Origin: Immundisolibacter sp049322795
GTDB taxonomy: Bacteria > Pseudomonadota > Gammaproteobacteria > Immundisolibacterales > Immundisolibacteraceae
Reading direction: 5' to 3'
Assembly (NCBI GenBank): GCA_049322795.1
Contig: JBMOQH010000019.1
Span: 62,001-126,000, forward strand
Length of the DNA: 64,000 nt
The notes under the pieces are model-generated. The model saw only the letters and a program-made list of their open reading frames with translations, was not told where the DNA came from and searched no databases. Each line of letters opens with the position of its first letter. Positions within the stretch are counted from its first letter, which is position 1. Both the position numbers and the translations under genes were made by a program. Below, piece by piece: positions 27,676 to 35,851 of this stretch.

Positions 27676-28004
27676 GCCCGCCTTCGCAGAGGGCTCCTGT
27701 CCCTTTTTTCTGGCGCGTGGCGCGTCGGAGCTGCGGACCTCGGCTGTCCCGACGCGCGTGAGCAGCATGCAAACCTTTCGTAGCTTGCCTTGACGGATCG
27801 TTGACGAAGCTTTTTCTAACTGCCTGTCAGCGCGCCAGACCTCCTGGCCACCGGTTGTCCTTCCCGGATCGGTTAAAGTTCGCGCCCCACTTACCCGTTA
27901 TCCCACTGTGCAAGCCGATGTGCATGGGACTTTCGGCACCGACGCAAGCCGGCGATCCCTTTCAAAACGGCCACACCTGACTGTCACGCGGATCATCGTC
28001 TCTG
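27676..28004 (+). other. 329-nt gap before pgaC, probable promoter and leader region
   Basis: No supportable gene. Just after the PEP-CTERM stop is a weak terminator-like structure: AGCCC, an 11-nt loop, GGGCT, then a CCTGTCCC spacer and six T. Further on, the sequence GCAAGCC occurs twice, 34 nt apart (starting 27910 and 27944), the second inside GACGCAAGCC. The stretch around 27770-27900 is less GC-rich than its surroundings and may hold the pgaC promoter, but no convincing -35/-10 pair was found. Confidence 0.4.
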
Positions 28005-29279
28005 ATGTGGGATTCCCTACTCGGCATCTTGGCCGGATTCAGTTTCTACTATCCGCTGTTCATGGCCTACCTGTGGCTAACTGGCGGCGTCTACTACTTC
28101 TTTCACTGGGAGCGGCATGAGCCGCCGGTCGACACACCGCCGCAGCTCCCCAACTACCCGCCGCTGTCGCTGATCATCCCTTGCCATAACGAAGGGCTGC
28201 AGCTGCGCGACACGATGACGCGGGCGGCAGCGCTCGACTATCCTCAGTATGAAATCATCGCCGTCAACGACGGCAGCACCGACGACACCGGCCCGATCCT
28301 CGACGATTTGCAGGCGCAGTTGCCGAACCTGCGGGTGCTGCACCTCACGCACAACCAAGGCAAGGCGGTGGCGCTGCGTATGGGCGCGCTGGCCAGCCCC
28401 AACGAGATTCTGGTCTGCATCGACGGCGACGCCGTGCTGGATTGCCATGCCCTGCACTGGTTGGTGCGGCACTTCGTCGACGGCCCGCGGGTCGCGGCCG
28501 TTACCGGCAATCCGCGCATCCGCAACCGCTCGACCCTGCTGGGCAAGATTCAGGTCGGCGAGTTCTCGTCCATCATCGGCCTCATCAAGCGCGCACAACG
28601 CATCTACGGGCGGATATTCACCGTCTCCGGGGTGGTCACGGCGTTTCGAAAATCGGCCCTGCAGCGCGTCGGCTTCTGGTCCACCGACATGGTGACCGAA
28701 GACATCGACGTCAGCTGGCGCCTGCAACTGGATCACTGGGACATCCGCTACGAACCCAATGCCCTGTGCTGGATCCTGATGCCGGAAACACTGCGCGGCC
28801 TGTGGCGCCAGCGCCTGCGTTGGGCACAGGGCGGGGCCGAGGTGTTGCTACGGTATCGGCGCGACCTGCTGTCCTGGCGCAAGCGGCGCATGTGGCTGGT
28901 GTACCTCGAGCTGCTCACCAGCATCAGCTGGGCCTACGTGATGGCGATCGGGGCCCTGCTGTGGTTGACAGGCATGGTGCTGCCCCTGCCAGCCGGTTTA
29001 CAGGTGACAAGCCTCGCACCGCCGCGCTGGAGCGGCGTGCTGCTGGCCTTCACGTGTTTGCTGCAGTTCGTCGTCAGCTTGCGTCTTGACGGGCGCTACG
29101 AGCGGCGAACGACCGCCCGCTACTACTACTGGATGATCTGGTACCCGCTTGTGTATTGGCTGCTGAACGTGCTGACCAGCGTCGTTGCCCTGCCCAAGGC
29201 ACTGCTCAAGCGCCGCGGCCAACGCGCGGTTTGGACCAGCCCCGACCGCGGCCTGCACCAGACCCGGCGGGCGCCGTGA
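28005..29279 (+). CDS. pgaC: Poly-N-acetylglucosamine synthase, GT2 catalytic subunit
   Basis: Inner-membrane processive glycosyltransferase of 424 residues that polymerises UDP-GlcNAc. GT2 motifs are complete: VNDGS (Asp89), IDGDA (Asp140, Asp142), TEDID (Glu232, Asp233) and QRLRWAQGG (269-275). One membrane segment precedes the catalytic domain and about three follow it, as in PgaC/IcaA. The stop overlaps the next gene start by 4 nt. In known systems PgaC and PgaD together bind cyclic di-GMP. Gene order here is C-D-A, unlike the pgaABCD order of E. coli. Confidence 0.9.
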   Translation: MWDSLLGILAGFSFYYPLFMAYLWLTGGVYYFFHWERHEPPVDTPPQLPNYPPLSLIIPCHNEGLQLRDTMTRAAALDYPQYEIIAVNDGSTDDTGPILDDLQAQLPNLRVLHLTHNQGKAVALRMGALASPNEILVCIDGDAVLDCHALHWLVRHFVDGPRVAAVTGNPRIRNRSTLLGKIQVGEFSSIIGLIKRAQRIYGRIFTVSGVVTAFRKSALQRVGFWSTDMVTEDIDVSWRLQLDHWDIRYEPNALCWILMPETLRGLWRQRLRWAQGGAEVLLRYRRDLLSWRKRRMWLVYLELLTSISWAYVMAIGALLWLTGMVLPLPAGLQVTSLAPPRWSGVLLAFTCLLQFVVSLRLDGRYERRTTARYYYWMIWYPLVYWLLNVLTSVVALPKALLKRRGQRAVWTSPDRGLHQTRRAP

Positions 29280-29776
29280 ATCAGCACAATGGTGACGACC
29301 TGATCATCGAGCGGCCGGACCTGCAAGGCTGGCCGCTGGTCCTTGGGTCAAGGCTGATTACCGCGGCGATGTGGGTTCTATACGTATACCTTTGGCTGCC
29401 ACTGCTGACCCTGCTCGCCTGGGCGATCGGCATCGAGGCCGCCTACGAGCAGATGGTGGCACTGGGAGGTTACCGGATAGCGGCCGAACTGTGGGCGTTT
29501 TTCGCCACGGTGATCCTGATCATGGGCGGGCTGCTGCTGGGTTGGGCGCGGATCAATTTCTACCGGTTTCGGGGCCCGGACCGTCGTCAGCTGCCCGGCC
29601 GCACGGATTCAGCCAAGATGGCGGCCGACTTCGGTCTCGCACCGGATCAGCTGTCCGCACTGCAGACTTGCCGATGTGCGCGGCTGGACCACCATCCGGA
29701 CAGCAGCCTGCGGCACGTGGAACTCGACGCAGTGCCTTACCCCGTTACGGCGCCACACAGCGAAACCAACGCGTGA
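29276..29776 (+). CDS. pgaD: PgaD-like accessory membrane protein
   Basis: 166 residues, GTG start overlapping the pgaC stop (GTGA). It matches PgaD in layout: short N-terminus with LIIERPDLQGW, two membrane helices (about 30-55 and 70-95) and INFYRFRGPDRR just after the second helix. It ends in a cytoplasmic polar tail longer than that of E. coli PgaD. PgaD is required with PgaC for polymer synthesis and c-di-GMP response. Its small size makes homology less certain than for pgaC, but the context is strong. Confidence 0.82.
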   Translation: MNQHNGDDLIIERPDLQGWPLVLGSRLITAAMWVLYVYLWLPLLTLLAWAIGIEAAYEQMVALGGYRIAAELWAFFATVILIMGGLLLGWARINFYRFRGPDRRQLPGRTDSAKMAADFGLAPDQLSALQTCRCARLDHHPDSSLRHVELDAVPYPVTAPHSETNA

Positions 29777-31983
29777 TGAGCAAACACGTCCCGCCGTTGT
29801 TCGTTTGTGCTGCGTTGGCGGTCGCTCCGGCCCTGGTGGCCGCCCCGAGGCCAGTCCCTGACGCCCCGACGGCGGCGCTGACACAAGCCCGTGCGGCCCG
29901 GGATGCCCGCCAGTTCGACCGTGCTGCCGCGCATTACGCCGCCGCATTGCGGCACGATCCGGTCGCGCAAGACGCCTACCTTGGTGCGGCCGTGGTCGAA
30001 GCCGAACGAGGCTATCCGCACGCCGCACTCAGCCGTCTGCAGGCGGCGCAGTCCCGCTGGGCAGACCAGGCCGAGTATTGGATGGCGATGGCTTATGTCC
30101 AGCGCCTGGCGGGCAACCCGCGCATCGCCACCGCGTCTTACCGGCGCGCTTCGCAGCTCGACCCGGCACGCTCGGACATTCACCAGGAATGGTTTCTGGC
30201 TCTGCAAGAAGCCGGACGACCGCGCGCTGCCCTGCGATTTGCCCGCGAGCACGGCCTGTCACTACCGCCAGACCGGCGCACGGCTCTCGAGCAGGACATC
30301 GTCGCACGGGACATCCGGCGTGGTGAACGCGGCGATTCCGCGTCGACGGAACGGGCGCTGCAAGCTCTCGGCGCCAGCACGCCCGGCACGCTGCCATCCT
30401 CCGACTTGGCGGACGCGAAGGGACGACGCCAGGCCTTTGACCTGATGGCCGCCCTGCGCGACGCCGAACGGGCGGCAGACGTGTTGACCGTATTCGCGCA
30501 AATCCAGTCCGCCGGCTTGGCCACGCCGCCGTATGCGTTGGCCGCCGCAGCGGATGCGCACCTGATGCTGCGTCAGCCGACGCGCGCAGAGGCGCTGTAT
30601 CGGCAGATCAACGAACAGGATCCTGCCAACTACCAGGCCCGAGTCGGCCTTTTCTATGCCTTGGTCGAGCAGGAGCGGTTCGGCGAGGCCCTCGCCACGA
30701 TCGACGCCGCCTTGCTCGACGCCGAGCGAGCAGCCGCCGGCAAGCCCGCCCCCCCTTCGGCAAGCCCTTTGCTGGGCACTCGAATCATTGCCGCCATGGG
30801 TCGCGCTTATGCGGATCGGCTGCCGGACGCCCAGCGCCGCCTGGAAGTGTTGCCCGAACAGGACTCGGCCGCCGTCGCCACCGCGCAAGGCACAATCTAC
30901 CGTTGGCGCGGCTGGCCCAGGCAGGCCTTGTCACGCCATGAGCAAGCGCTGGCCGCGGATCCGCAAGCGGTGGACCCGGCGATCGGCCGCATCGGCGCTC
31001 TGCTGGACCTGGACCGCGACGCCGAGGCCGAGGCCGAGTTGGCCAAGCTGGCTACCACACACGGCAAGCACCGGGCTGTCCGGGCAGCACAACGGGATAT
31101 GGCGCTGCGCCAGCGCCCGATCCTTGCGCTGGACGTGGGCCGCGGGCGCTCGTCCGGAGGCACCTTTGGTAGTCGTGAACTGTCGATCCGCAGCGTCGCG
31201 TACGGCTCGCCAATCACCTCTCACCTGCGACCGATACTGACCGGCTTGCGCCAGACCGCCCGCTTCCGCGAAGGCTGGGGCACGATCGAGCGGGCGGGCG
31301 CCGGTCTCGATTACCGCCGCGACGGCTGGCAGGCACGCGCCGACCTGACCGCGGGTTGGCACGACAACGGCCGCGTCGGAGCCAGCGTCCAAATGGGCCG
31401 CTGGATGGACGACCAGCTGTGGCTCGGCGGCACCGCTGACTACAACAGCGCCGAGGTGCCCCTTCGCGGGCAGAAGGCCGGAGTCCGTGGCAACCGCGTG
31501 CAGCTGGCGTCACGTTACCGCTTCGACGAGCGGCGGCGCATGGGCGTGAGCTACGACCTCAGCGATTTCAACGACGGCAACACGCGTCAGGCGATCGCCG
31601 GCTTCGGCGAACAGCGACTGGTGACCGAGTCCCGCTATCGCTTGGATGCGCGGGCTGACGTCTATGCCTCGCGCAACACCGAGCGCAACACCATTTACTT
31701 CAACCCCGAGCGCGACGCCGCCGGGAGCATCACGCTGGACAACCGCTGGCGCACCTGGCGCCGCTACGAGAACAGCTTCGAACAGCGCCTGGCCATCACC
31801 GCAGGCGTTTACAAGCAGCGTGGTTTTGGCGGCGCCGGCACCTGGACCGTCGAGTACGGACACCGATGGCGTCTTGGTCCACGGCTGGAGCTCGGCTACG
31901 GCGTATCCCGCGGCCGGCATACCTACGACGGCGATGGCGAAAACCAAACGCGGTTCATGCTGACGCTGGACGCCCGGCTCTAG
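29776..31983 (+). CDS. pgaA: PgaA-like outer-membrane exopolysaccharide porin
   Basis: 735 residues. A signal peptide (about 1-23, ending ALVAA) is followed by helical TPR-like repeats to about residue 450 (for example AAHYAAALRHDPVAQDAYLGAA and ALYRQINEQDPANYQARVGL). The last 290 residues are a beta barrel rich in alternating aromatic and polar residues, ending in FMLTLDARL. This is the PgaA architecture, exporting poly-beta-1,6-GlcNAc. The start shares one base with the pgaD stop (TGATG). The longer upstream frame overlaps pgaD and is rejected. No pgaB deacetylase gene lies in the operon. Confidence 0.88.
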   Translation: MSKHVPPLFVCAALAVAPALVAAPRPVPDAPTAALTQARAARDARQFDRAAAHYAAALRHDPVAQDAYLGAAVVEAERGYPHAALSRLQAAQSRWADQAEYWMAMAYVQRLAGNPRIATASYRRASQLDPARSDIHQEWFLALQEAGRPRAALRFAREHGLSLPPDRRTALEQDIVARDIRRGERGDSASTERALQALGASTPGTLPSSDLADAKGRRQAFDLMAALRDAERAADVLTVFAQIQSAGLATPPYALAAAADAHLMLRQPTRAEALYRQINEQDPANYQARVGLFYALVEQERFGEALATIDAALLDAERAAAGKPAPPSASPLLGTRIIAAMGRAYADRLPDAQRRLEVLPEQDSAAVATAQGTIYRWRGWPRQALSRHEQALAADPQAVDPAIGRIGALLDLDRDAEAEAELAKLATTHGKHRAVRAAQRDMALRQRPILALDVGRGRSSGGTFGSRELSIRSVAYGSPITSHLRPILTGLRQTARFREGWGTIERAGAGLDYRRDGWQARADLTAGWHDNGRVGASVQMGRWMDDQLWLGGTADYNSAEVPLRGQKAGVRGNRVQLASRYRFDERRRMGVSYDLSDFNDGNTRQAIAGFGEQRLVTESRYRLDARADVYASRNTERNTIYFNPERDAAGSITLDNRWRTWRRYENSFEQRLAITAGVYKQRGFGGAGTWTVEYGHRWRLGPRLELGYGVSRGRHTYDGDGENQTRFMLTLDARL

Positions 31984-32015
31984 TCACCACCCCAACGCCG
32001 GACGCTGCTCCAACG

Positions 32016-32030
32016 ACGGCCGCAGGCCGT
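32016..32030. terminator. Hairpin between convergent pgaA and dehydrogenase genes
   Basis: ACGGCC, loop GCA, GGCCGT, in the 50-nt space between two converging genes. The stem is perfect but no T-tract follows on either strand, so termination is inferred from position. Confidence 0.4.
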
Positions 32031-32033
32031 TCC

Positions 32034-32804
32034 TCACAGCATGGTGCTGCCGCCGTTGACGCTGATGACCTGGCCGGTGACGAACGACGCCTGCGCCGAG
32101 GCGAGGAAGCTCACCACGGCCGCGATTTCGTGCATCTCGCCCGGCCGGCCCTTGGGAATGACGCCGACGAACTTTTCGAACATCTGCGGATAGGCCTTGA
32201 CGATTTCGTCCACCTGCTCGGTGCGCACGGCGCACGGGGCCACGGTGTTGAAGGTGATGTCCTCGGCCGCGAACTCGCGCGCGAGACCGGTGGTGAGGCC
32301 GTGCACGCCGCCCTTGGCGGCGTTGTAGACGGCGTGGTCCCACAGGCCGTTTCGCACCGAATCGGCGCCGATGTTCACCATGCGGCCATAACCCTGGCGC
32401 AGCATCACCGGCAGCACCACGCGGCTCGCCCACAGCACCGTCCACAGGTTGCGGTCGATGGTGGTGCGCATGGTTTCCGGGGTGTGCTCCAGAAACGCCT
32501 TGATGACGCCGCCGCCGGCGTTGTTGACCAGAATGTCGATGCGCCCGAAGGCGGCCAGTGCCGCATCGGCCATCGCCTGGTTGGCCGCCTCGGTCGACAG
32601 GTCCGCCACATGGCAGGCGGTGCGCACGCCGTGCTCGGCGGCAATGGCCGCGGCGGTGGCGTTCAGCGTGTCGCCATCCATGTCGGCCAGCAGCAGGTCG
32701 GCGCCCTCGCGCGCCAGCTCGCGGGCGATGGCCCGGCCGATGCCCCTGGCCGCGCCGGTGACGATGGCGGCGCGGCCCCCATGCAAACCCGCTTGCAGGC
32801 TCAC
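32034..32804 (-). CDS. Short-chain dehydrogenase, probable cis-dihydrodiol dehydrogenase
   Basis: Classical SDR of 256 residues. NAD-binding TGAARGIG (16-23), NNAG (94-97) and the catalytic Ser149, Tyr160 and Lys164 (YNAAK) are intact. In a cluster with a Rieske dioxygenase and an extradiol dioxygenase it most likely oxidises the cis-dihydrodiol to a catechol. The start is GTG, one base after the extradiol gene stop. Last gene of the cluster. SDR specificity cannot be read from sequence, so the role rests on context. Confidence 0.85.
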   Translation of the reverse strand: MSLQAGLHGGRAAIVTGAARGIGRAIARELAREGADLLLADMDGDTLNATAAAIAAEHGVRTACHVADLSTEAANQAMADAALAAFGRIDILVNNAGGGVIKAFLEHTPETMRTTIDRNLWTVLWASRVVLPVMLRQGYGRMVNIGADSVRNGLWDHAVYNAAKGGVHGLTTGLAREFAAEDITFNTVAPCAVRTEQVDEIVKAYPQMFEKFVGVIPKGRPGEMHEIAAVVSFLASAQASFVTGQVISVNGGSTML

Positions 32805-32805
32805 C

Positions 32806-33717
32806 TCAGCCCTCCGCCGCCGGCTCGAAACGGCCGGTCGATGCGAAGCGCGGGTCGGGCACGTTGCCCCAGTAGTCGAGCGACTCCGGACGCGCCTCGA
32901 GCACGCGCGCCTTGCGCGGACGATCTTCCGGAAATTCTTCCATGCCGAAGCTGTACTCGAGCGTCATGCCGTCGGGATCGAGGAAGTACAGAAAGATGCT
33001 GCCGGACGGTGGATGGCGGCCGGGACCATAGACGATCGGCACGTCATGGCGCTTGACGCGCGTCAGCGCGCAACCGATGTCGTCCATGTCGCTGACCATG
33101 AAATTGACGTGATTCAGGCCCGGCTCCTTGCGCGTGGCCGCCGCGTTGCCGACGCCGAGCGAGTGGTGGTACGGGTTCGGGAAGCAGCGCATGAAGGCGA
33201 TGAAGCCGTCGACATAGTCCGAGATGCGGAAATTGAGCGTTTCCTTGAAGAACTTGACCGCCTCCGGCCAGCGCTCGACGTTCAGCACCACATGCCCCAG
33301 ACGCGCGATCTTGGTCACGGTGGGCGTGTAGCTGCTGCCGCGCTCAAGCTGGCCTTCATAGAACTCGAACGTGAGGCCGGAAAACGGTTCGCGGATGCGC
33401 AGCGTGCGCTGCTGACGCAGTGCGCGGCATTCCTCGGGCGGCAGCCAGGCAGGCTTCAGGCCCGCCGCGGCGAGGTGCTCGAACAGACGGTCGAGTTCTT
33501 CGGGTTGTTCCATCTCCCAACCGACGCGCTTCAGGCCCGGCTCGCCGCCCTCGTACAACACGACGTTGTGATGGTCGGCGCTGCAGGCGAAGAACGCCGG
33601 GCCACCGTCGACCTGCTCGTTCAGTTGCAGGCCGACGATGTCGCGGTAGAAGGGCACGGATCGGGCCAGGTCGCTCACGTTGAGCGCGACGTAGCCGAGT
33701 TTCTTGTAGCGGAACAT
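32806..33717 (-). CDS. Type I extradiol ring-cleavage dioxygenase (VOC superfamily)
   Basis: 303 residues with two VOC modules (about 6-125 and 138-260). The second holds the iron site: His142 in LGHVVLNVE, His203 in LNHVNFMV and Glu254 in GMTLEYS, matching the His-His-Glu triad of BphC-type enzymes. Other active-site motifs (YHHSLGVG) are conserved. It should cleave a catechol next to, not between, the hydroxyls, using Fe(II) and O2. Substrate is unknown; 2,3-dihydroxylated aromatic acids or biaryls are candidates. Confidence 0.9.
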   Translation of the reverse strand: MFRYKKLGYVALNVSDLARSVPFYRDIVGLQLNEQVDGGPAFFACSADHHNVVLYEGGEPGLKRVGWEMEQPEELDRLFEHLAAAGLKPAWLPPEECRALRQQRTLRIREPFSGLTFEFYEGQLERGSSYTPTVTKIARLGHVVLNVERWPEAVKFFKETLNFRISDYVDGFIAFMRCFPNPYHHSLGVGNAAATRKEPGLNHVNFMVSDMDDIGCALTRVKRHDVPIVYGPGRHPPSGSIFLYFLDPDGMTLEYSFGMEEFPEDRPRKARVLEARPESLDYWGNVPDPRFASTGRFEPAAEG

Positions 33718-33742
33718 GGGTTTCTCCTCGATGCGTGGCGGG

Positions 33743-34225
33743 TCAAAGAATGGCGCTGACCATGCCGTGCGGGCGCAGACCGTCGATATCCAGCATCACG
33801 CGCTTGCTCTTGATGCGAAGGCCGTCCGGCGTGCGCATCAGCGTGTGGATCGTGTGGCAGACGAAAGTGTCGAGGTTCTGCCGCTTGGCGCGATAGACGA
33901 CCTGGTTGCTCGCCACCGTCAGGCCGGCCTCGTCCTGCGCCAGGATGCGCACGTTGTGGATGGTGTGGCGCACCTTCGAGTGCGGGAATTCCACGTGCGC
34001 CGTGCGCCGGGTCAGGCGCTTGGCGCGCTGCACCAGGCGGTGGTGGTCGTCGTTGATGATGAACAGCGCCTCGTTCTTGTCGGCGTCCGGCAGGTCGGTG
34101 GGCGGCACCAGGTATTCGCCGTCGTCGGTGAACAGCCCGGCCCACTCCATGGTTTTCCAGTCATCCAGCAGGGCCGCCTCGTGGTAGAGAAAATCCTCCA
34201 CCTCGGCCCGGGTCAGCAGTGCCAT
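33743..34225 (-). CDS. Ring-hydroxylating dioxygenase, beta subunit
   Basis: Small subunit of 160 residues with the NTF2-like fold of aromatic dioxygenase beta chains: EVEDFLYHEAALLDDWKTMEWAGLFTDDGEYLVP at the N-terminus and RRTAHVEFPHSKVRHTIHNVRI in the middle. It supports the alpha3beta3 hexamer and holds no cofactor. It is separated from the alpha gene by 171 nt filled with hairpins, an unusual gap for subunits needed in equal amounts. A 25-nt gap follows before the extradiol gene. Confidence 0.92.
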   Translation of the reverse strand: MALLTRAEVEDFLYHEAALLDDWKTMEWAGLFTDDGEYLVPPTDLPDADKNEALFIINDDHHRLVQRAKRLTRRTAHVEFPHSKVRHTIHNVRILAQDEAGLTVASNQVVYRAKRQNLDTFVCHTIHTLMRTPDGLRIKSKRVMLDIDGLRPHGMVSAIL

Positions 34226-34275
34226 CGTCGTATTCCTTTTGAAATTTCAGTCGCCCATGCAGAGCGGTTCACACC

Positions 34276-34389
34276 CGGGGCTGGACGCCCCGGCGCCCAC
34301 AAGGGCGTCCGCCCGTGTGGGCGGAGCACGTCGCGGGCGTGTACCGCGACACCGCGAACTGAAAAATTCCAGGGATGGAATTTTTCAGT
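34276..34389. repeat. Four consecutive hairpins between dioxygenase alpha and beta genes
   Basis: Within a 171-nt gap: (1) CGGGGC/GCCCCG at 34276-34292; (2) GCCCACA with GGGCG paired to CGCCC and TGTGGGC at 34295-34322, one internal mismatch; (3) GTCGCGG/CCGCGAC at 34330-34350; (4) a perfect 14-bp stem at 34358-34389 with loop GGGA, arms ACTGAAAAATTCCA and its complement. The run covers the whole gap. Parts 2-3 share sequence with 63404-63465. On the minus strand the fourth stem comes first after the alpha stop, so it may act as an attenuator or processing site. Confidence 0.75.
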
Positions 34390-34396
34390 GTCCCGA

Positions 34397-35692
34397 TCAC
34401 CGCGCCGCGCCCATCAGCTCGTCCCAGCGAATCCAGAACGAGCGCATCTGCACCTCGTCGTCACCCTGGTTGTTGTCCGGCCGATTCATGCCCTTGGAAA
34501 TGTCGTTCCAGCCGACTTCGGGCATGTTCTGGTAGGCCTGCTGGCACAGCTCGAGCATCTCGACGTCGTCCGGCGTGGCGAAGCCGGCCGGACCAAGGAA
34601 CTCGTTGAAGTTGTACTGCCGCCAGGCGCGCATCTCGGCGTGCTCGCCGCGCGGCGCCAGCGACACCGCGTTCACCTCCAGATAGCCCGGCGTCACCGGC
34701 TGGAAGGTGCGAATGGTCAGGCCCATGATGTCGTTGATGATCAGGTTCGGGAAAATCAGGATGTTGCGGTTCCAGTTGGCGATGCGGTCGGCGCGCTGTT
34801 CGCCCAGCCGGGCCACCAGCTCGGCCTTGGTGCGGGCGACTTCCTGCTTGCCGGACTCGCCCCACTGCGGCACCCACTGCGCAACCGGCCGGCCCCACGG
34901 CGCCTGGTACTCGATGACGGCATGGCCGTTGCCGAGGCTGCGCCCGCCGCCGCCGACGTCGTGTGGGTCGAAATCCTCGCGGAACACGCCCACCGTGGCG
35001 CGCAGGTAGTCGAAGTACGAGGCGTGCGCGGTGATGGCGTGATAGCCGTCAGCGCTGTTCTCGTACAGCAGCTTCCAGTTGGCGCGCATGGAATAGACCT
35101 GCTCGCCGGGCGTCACTTCCATACCGTTCTGACCCTGATCGGCGACCAGGTCCAGGTACTCCGCAGCACCCGCCAGGTACGTCTTCAGGTCGGTTGCGGC
35201 CGGGTCGAAATTCACGAAGATGAAATCGCGATAGACGTCTACCTGCGCCGGCGACACGAGATTCTTGGCACCGTTGTCGAAGAAGCCTTCCGGAAACCCG
35301 CTCGCACCCGGCTGCTCGACCATGCCGCCCTGGGTGTCGAAGGTCCAGCCGTGGTAGGGGCAGGTCAGGCGCTTGGCGTTGCCCTGCTTTTCACGGCAGA
35401 CGATGGCGCCGCGATGCGTGCAGGTGTTGAAGTAAACCTTGACGGCGCCGTCGTCGGCGCGCCACAGGAACAACTGCCGACCGCCCACCTTGCGGGCGAC
35501 GAAATCGCCGGACTTCGGGATTTCCGAGGCATGACCGGCGTAGATCCAGCAGCGACCGAAGATCTCGGCGCGCTCCTTTTCCAGCACGGCCGGATCGGTG
35601 AACGCCCAGCGCGGCACCAGGAACTCGCTGCGCGCGGGGTCGATACGAAGGAAATGCGTGCCGCCAACAGCAGGTTCGACGGGTTTGTTCAT
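34397..35692 (-). CDS. Rieske aromatic ring-hydroxylating dioxygenase, alpha subunit
   Basis: Catalytic subunit of 431 residues. The Rieske [2Fe-2S] ligands are Cys91 and His93 (CTHRGA) and Cys111 and His114 (CPYHGW). The mononuclear iron site is in ENSADGYHAITAH with Asp215, His218 and His223. It inserts both atoms of O2 into an aromatic ring to give a cis-dihydrodiol. First gene of a four-gene cluster with beta, extradiol dioxygenase and dehydrogenase. No ferredoxin or reductase gene is near, so electrons must come from a partner elsewhere. Substrate unassigned; the lack of a known close signature leaves benzoate-, cumate- or polycyclic-type substrates open. Confidence 0.93.
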   Translation of the reverse strand: MNKPVEPAVGGTHFLRIDPARSEFLVPRWAFTDPAVLEKERAEIFGRCWIYAGHASEIPKSGDFVARKVGGRQLFLWRADDGAVKVYFNTCTHRGAIVCREKQGNAKRLTCPYHGWTFDTQGGMVEQPGASGFPEGFFDNGAKNLVSPAQVDVYRDFIFVNFDPAATDLKTYLAGAAEYLDLVADQGQNGMEVTPGEQVYSMRANWKLLYENSADGYHAITAHASYFDYLRATVGVFREDFDPHDVGGGGRSLGNGHAVIEYQAPWGRPVAQWVPQWGESGKQEVARTKAELVARLGEQRADRIANWNRNILIFPNLIINDIMGLTIRTFQPVTPGYLEVNAVSLAPRGEHAEMRAWRQYNFNEFLGPAGFATPDDVEMLELCQQAYQNMPEVGWNDISKGMNRPDNNQGDDEVQMRSFWIRWDELMGAAR

Positions 35693-35851
35693 GGGGCTCT
35701 CCAGGACGGGTAAGCGGACGACGGATTTGCCGATCGGTCGTTTACTTTAAGCGTAATCGTTGCCAGCCAAAAGCCGGCGTGCAGCGGCCTTGACGCGGAA
35801 CAAGCCGGTGGTGGTTGCTAGAATCGAGACGTCCCGATCACCGGAAACGTC

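Noticed and set aside
27905..27990. Possible cyclic di-GMP (GEMM) riboswitch before pgaC, from GACGCAAGCC and a repeated GCAAGCC
   Set aside because: Only the short GACGCAA signature fits. The conserved GCAAAC segment, the AAA of the second strand and the downstream stem with its receptor were not found.
27908..28120. Small plus-strand frame overlapping the start of pgaC
   Set aside because: Overlaps the well-supported PgaC N-terminus in another frame and has no homology.
32016..32030. Attachment-site or integration scar between pgaA and the dehydrogenase
   Set aside because: Only a short GC palindrome; no integrase, direct repeat or tRNA nearby.
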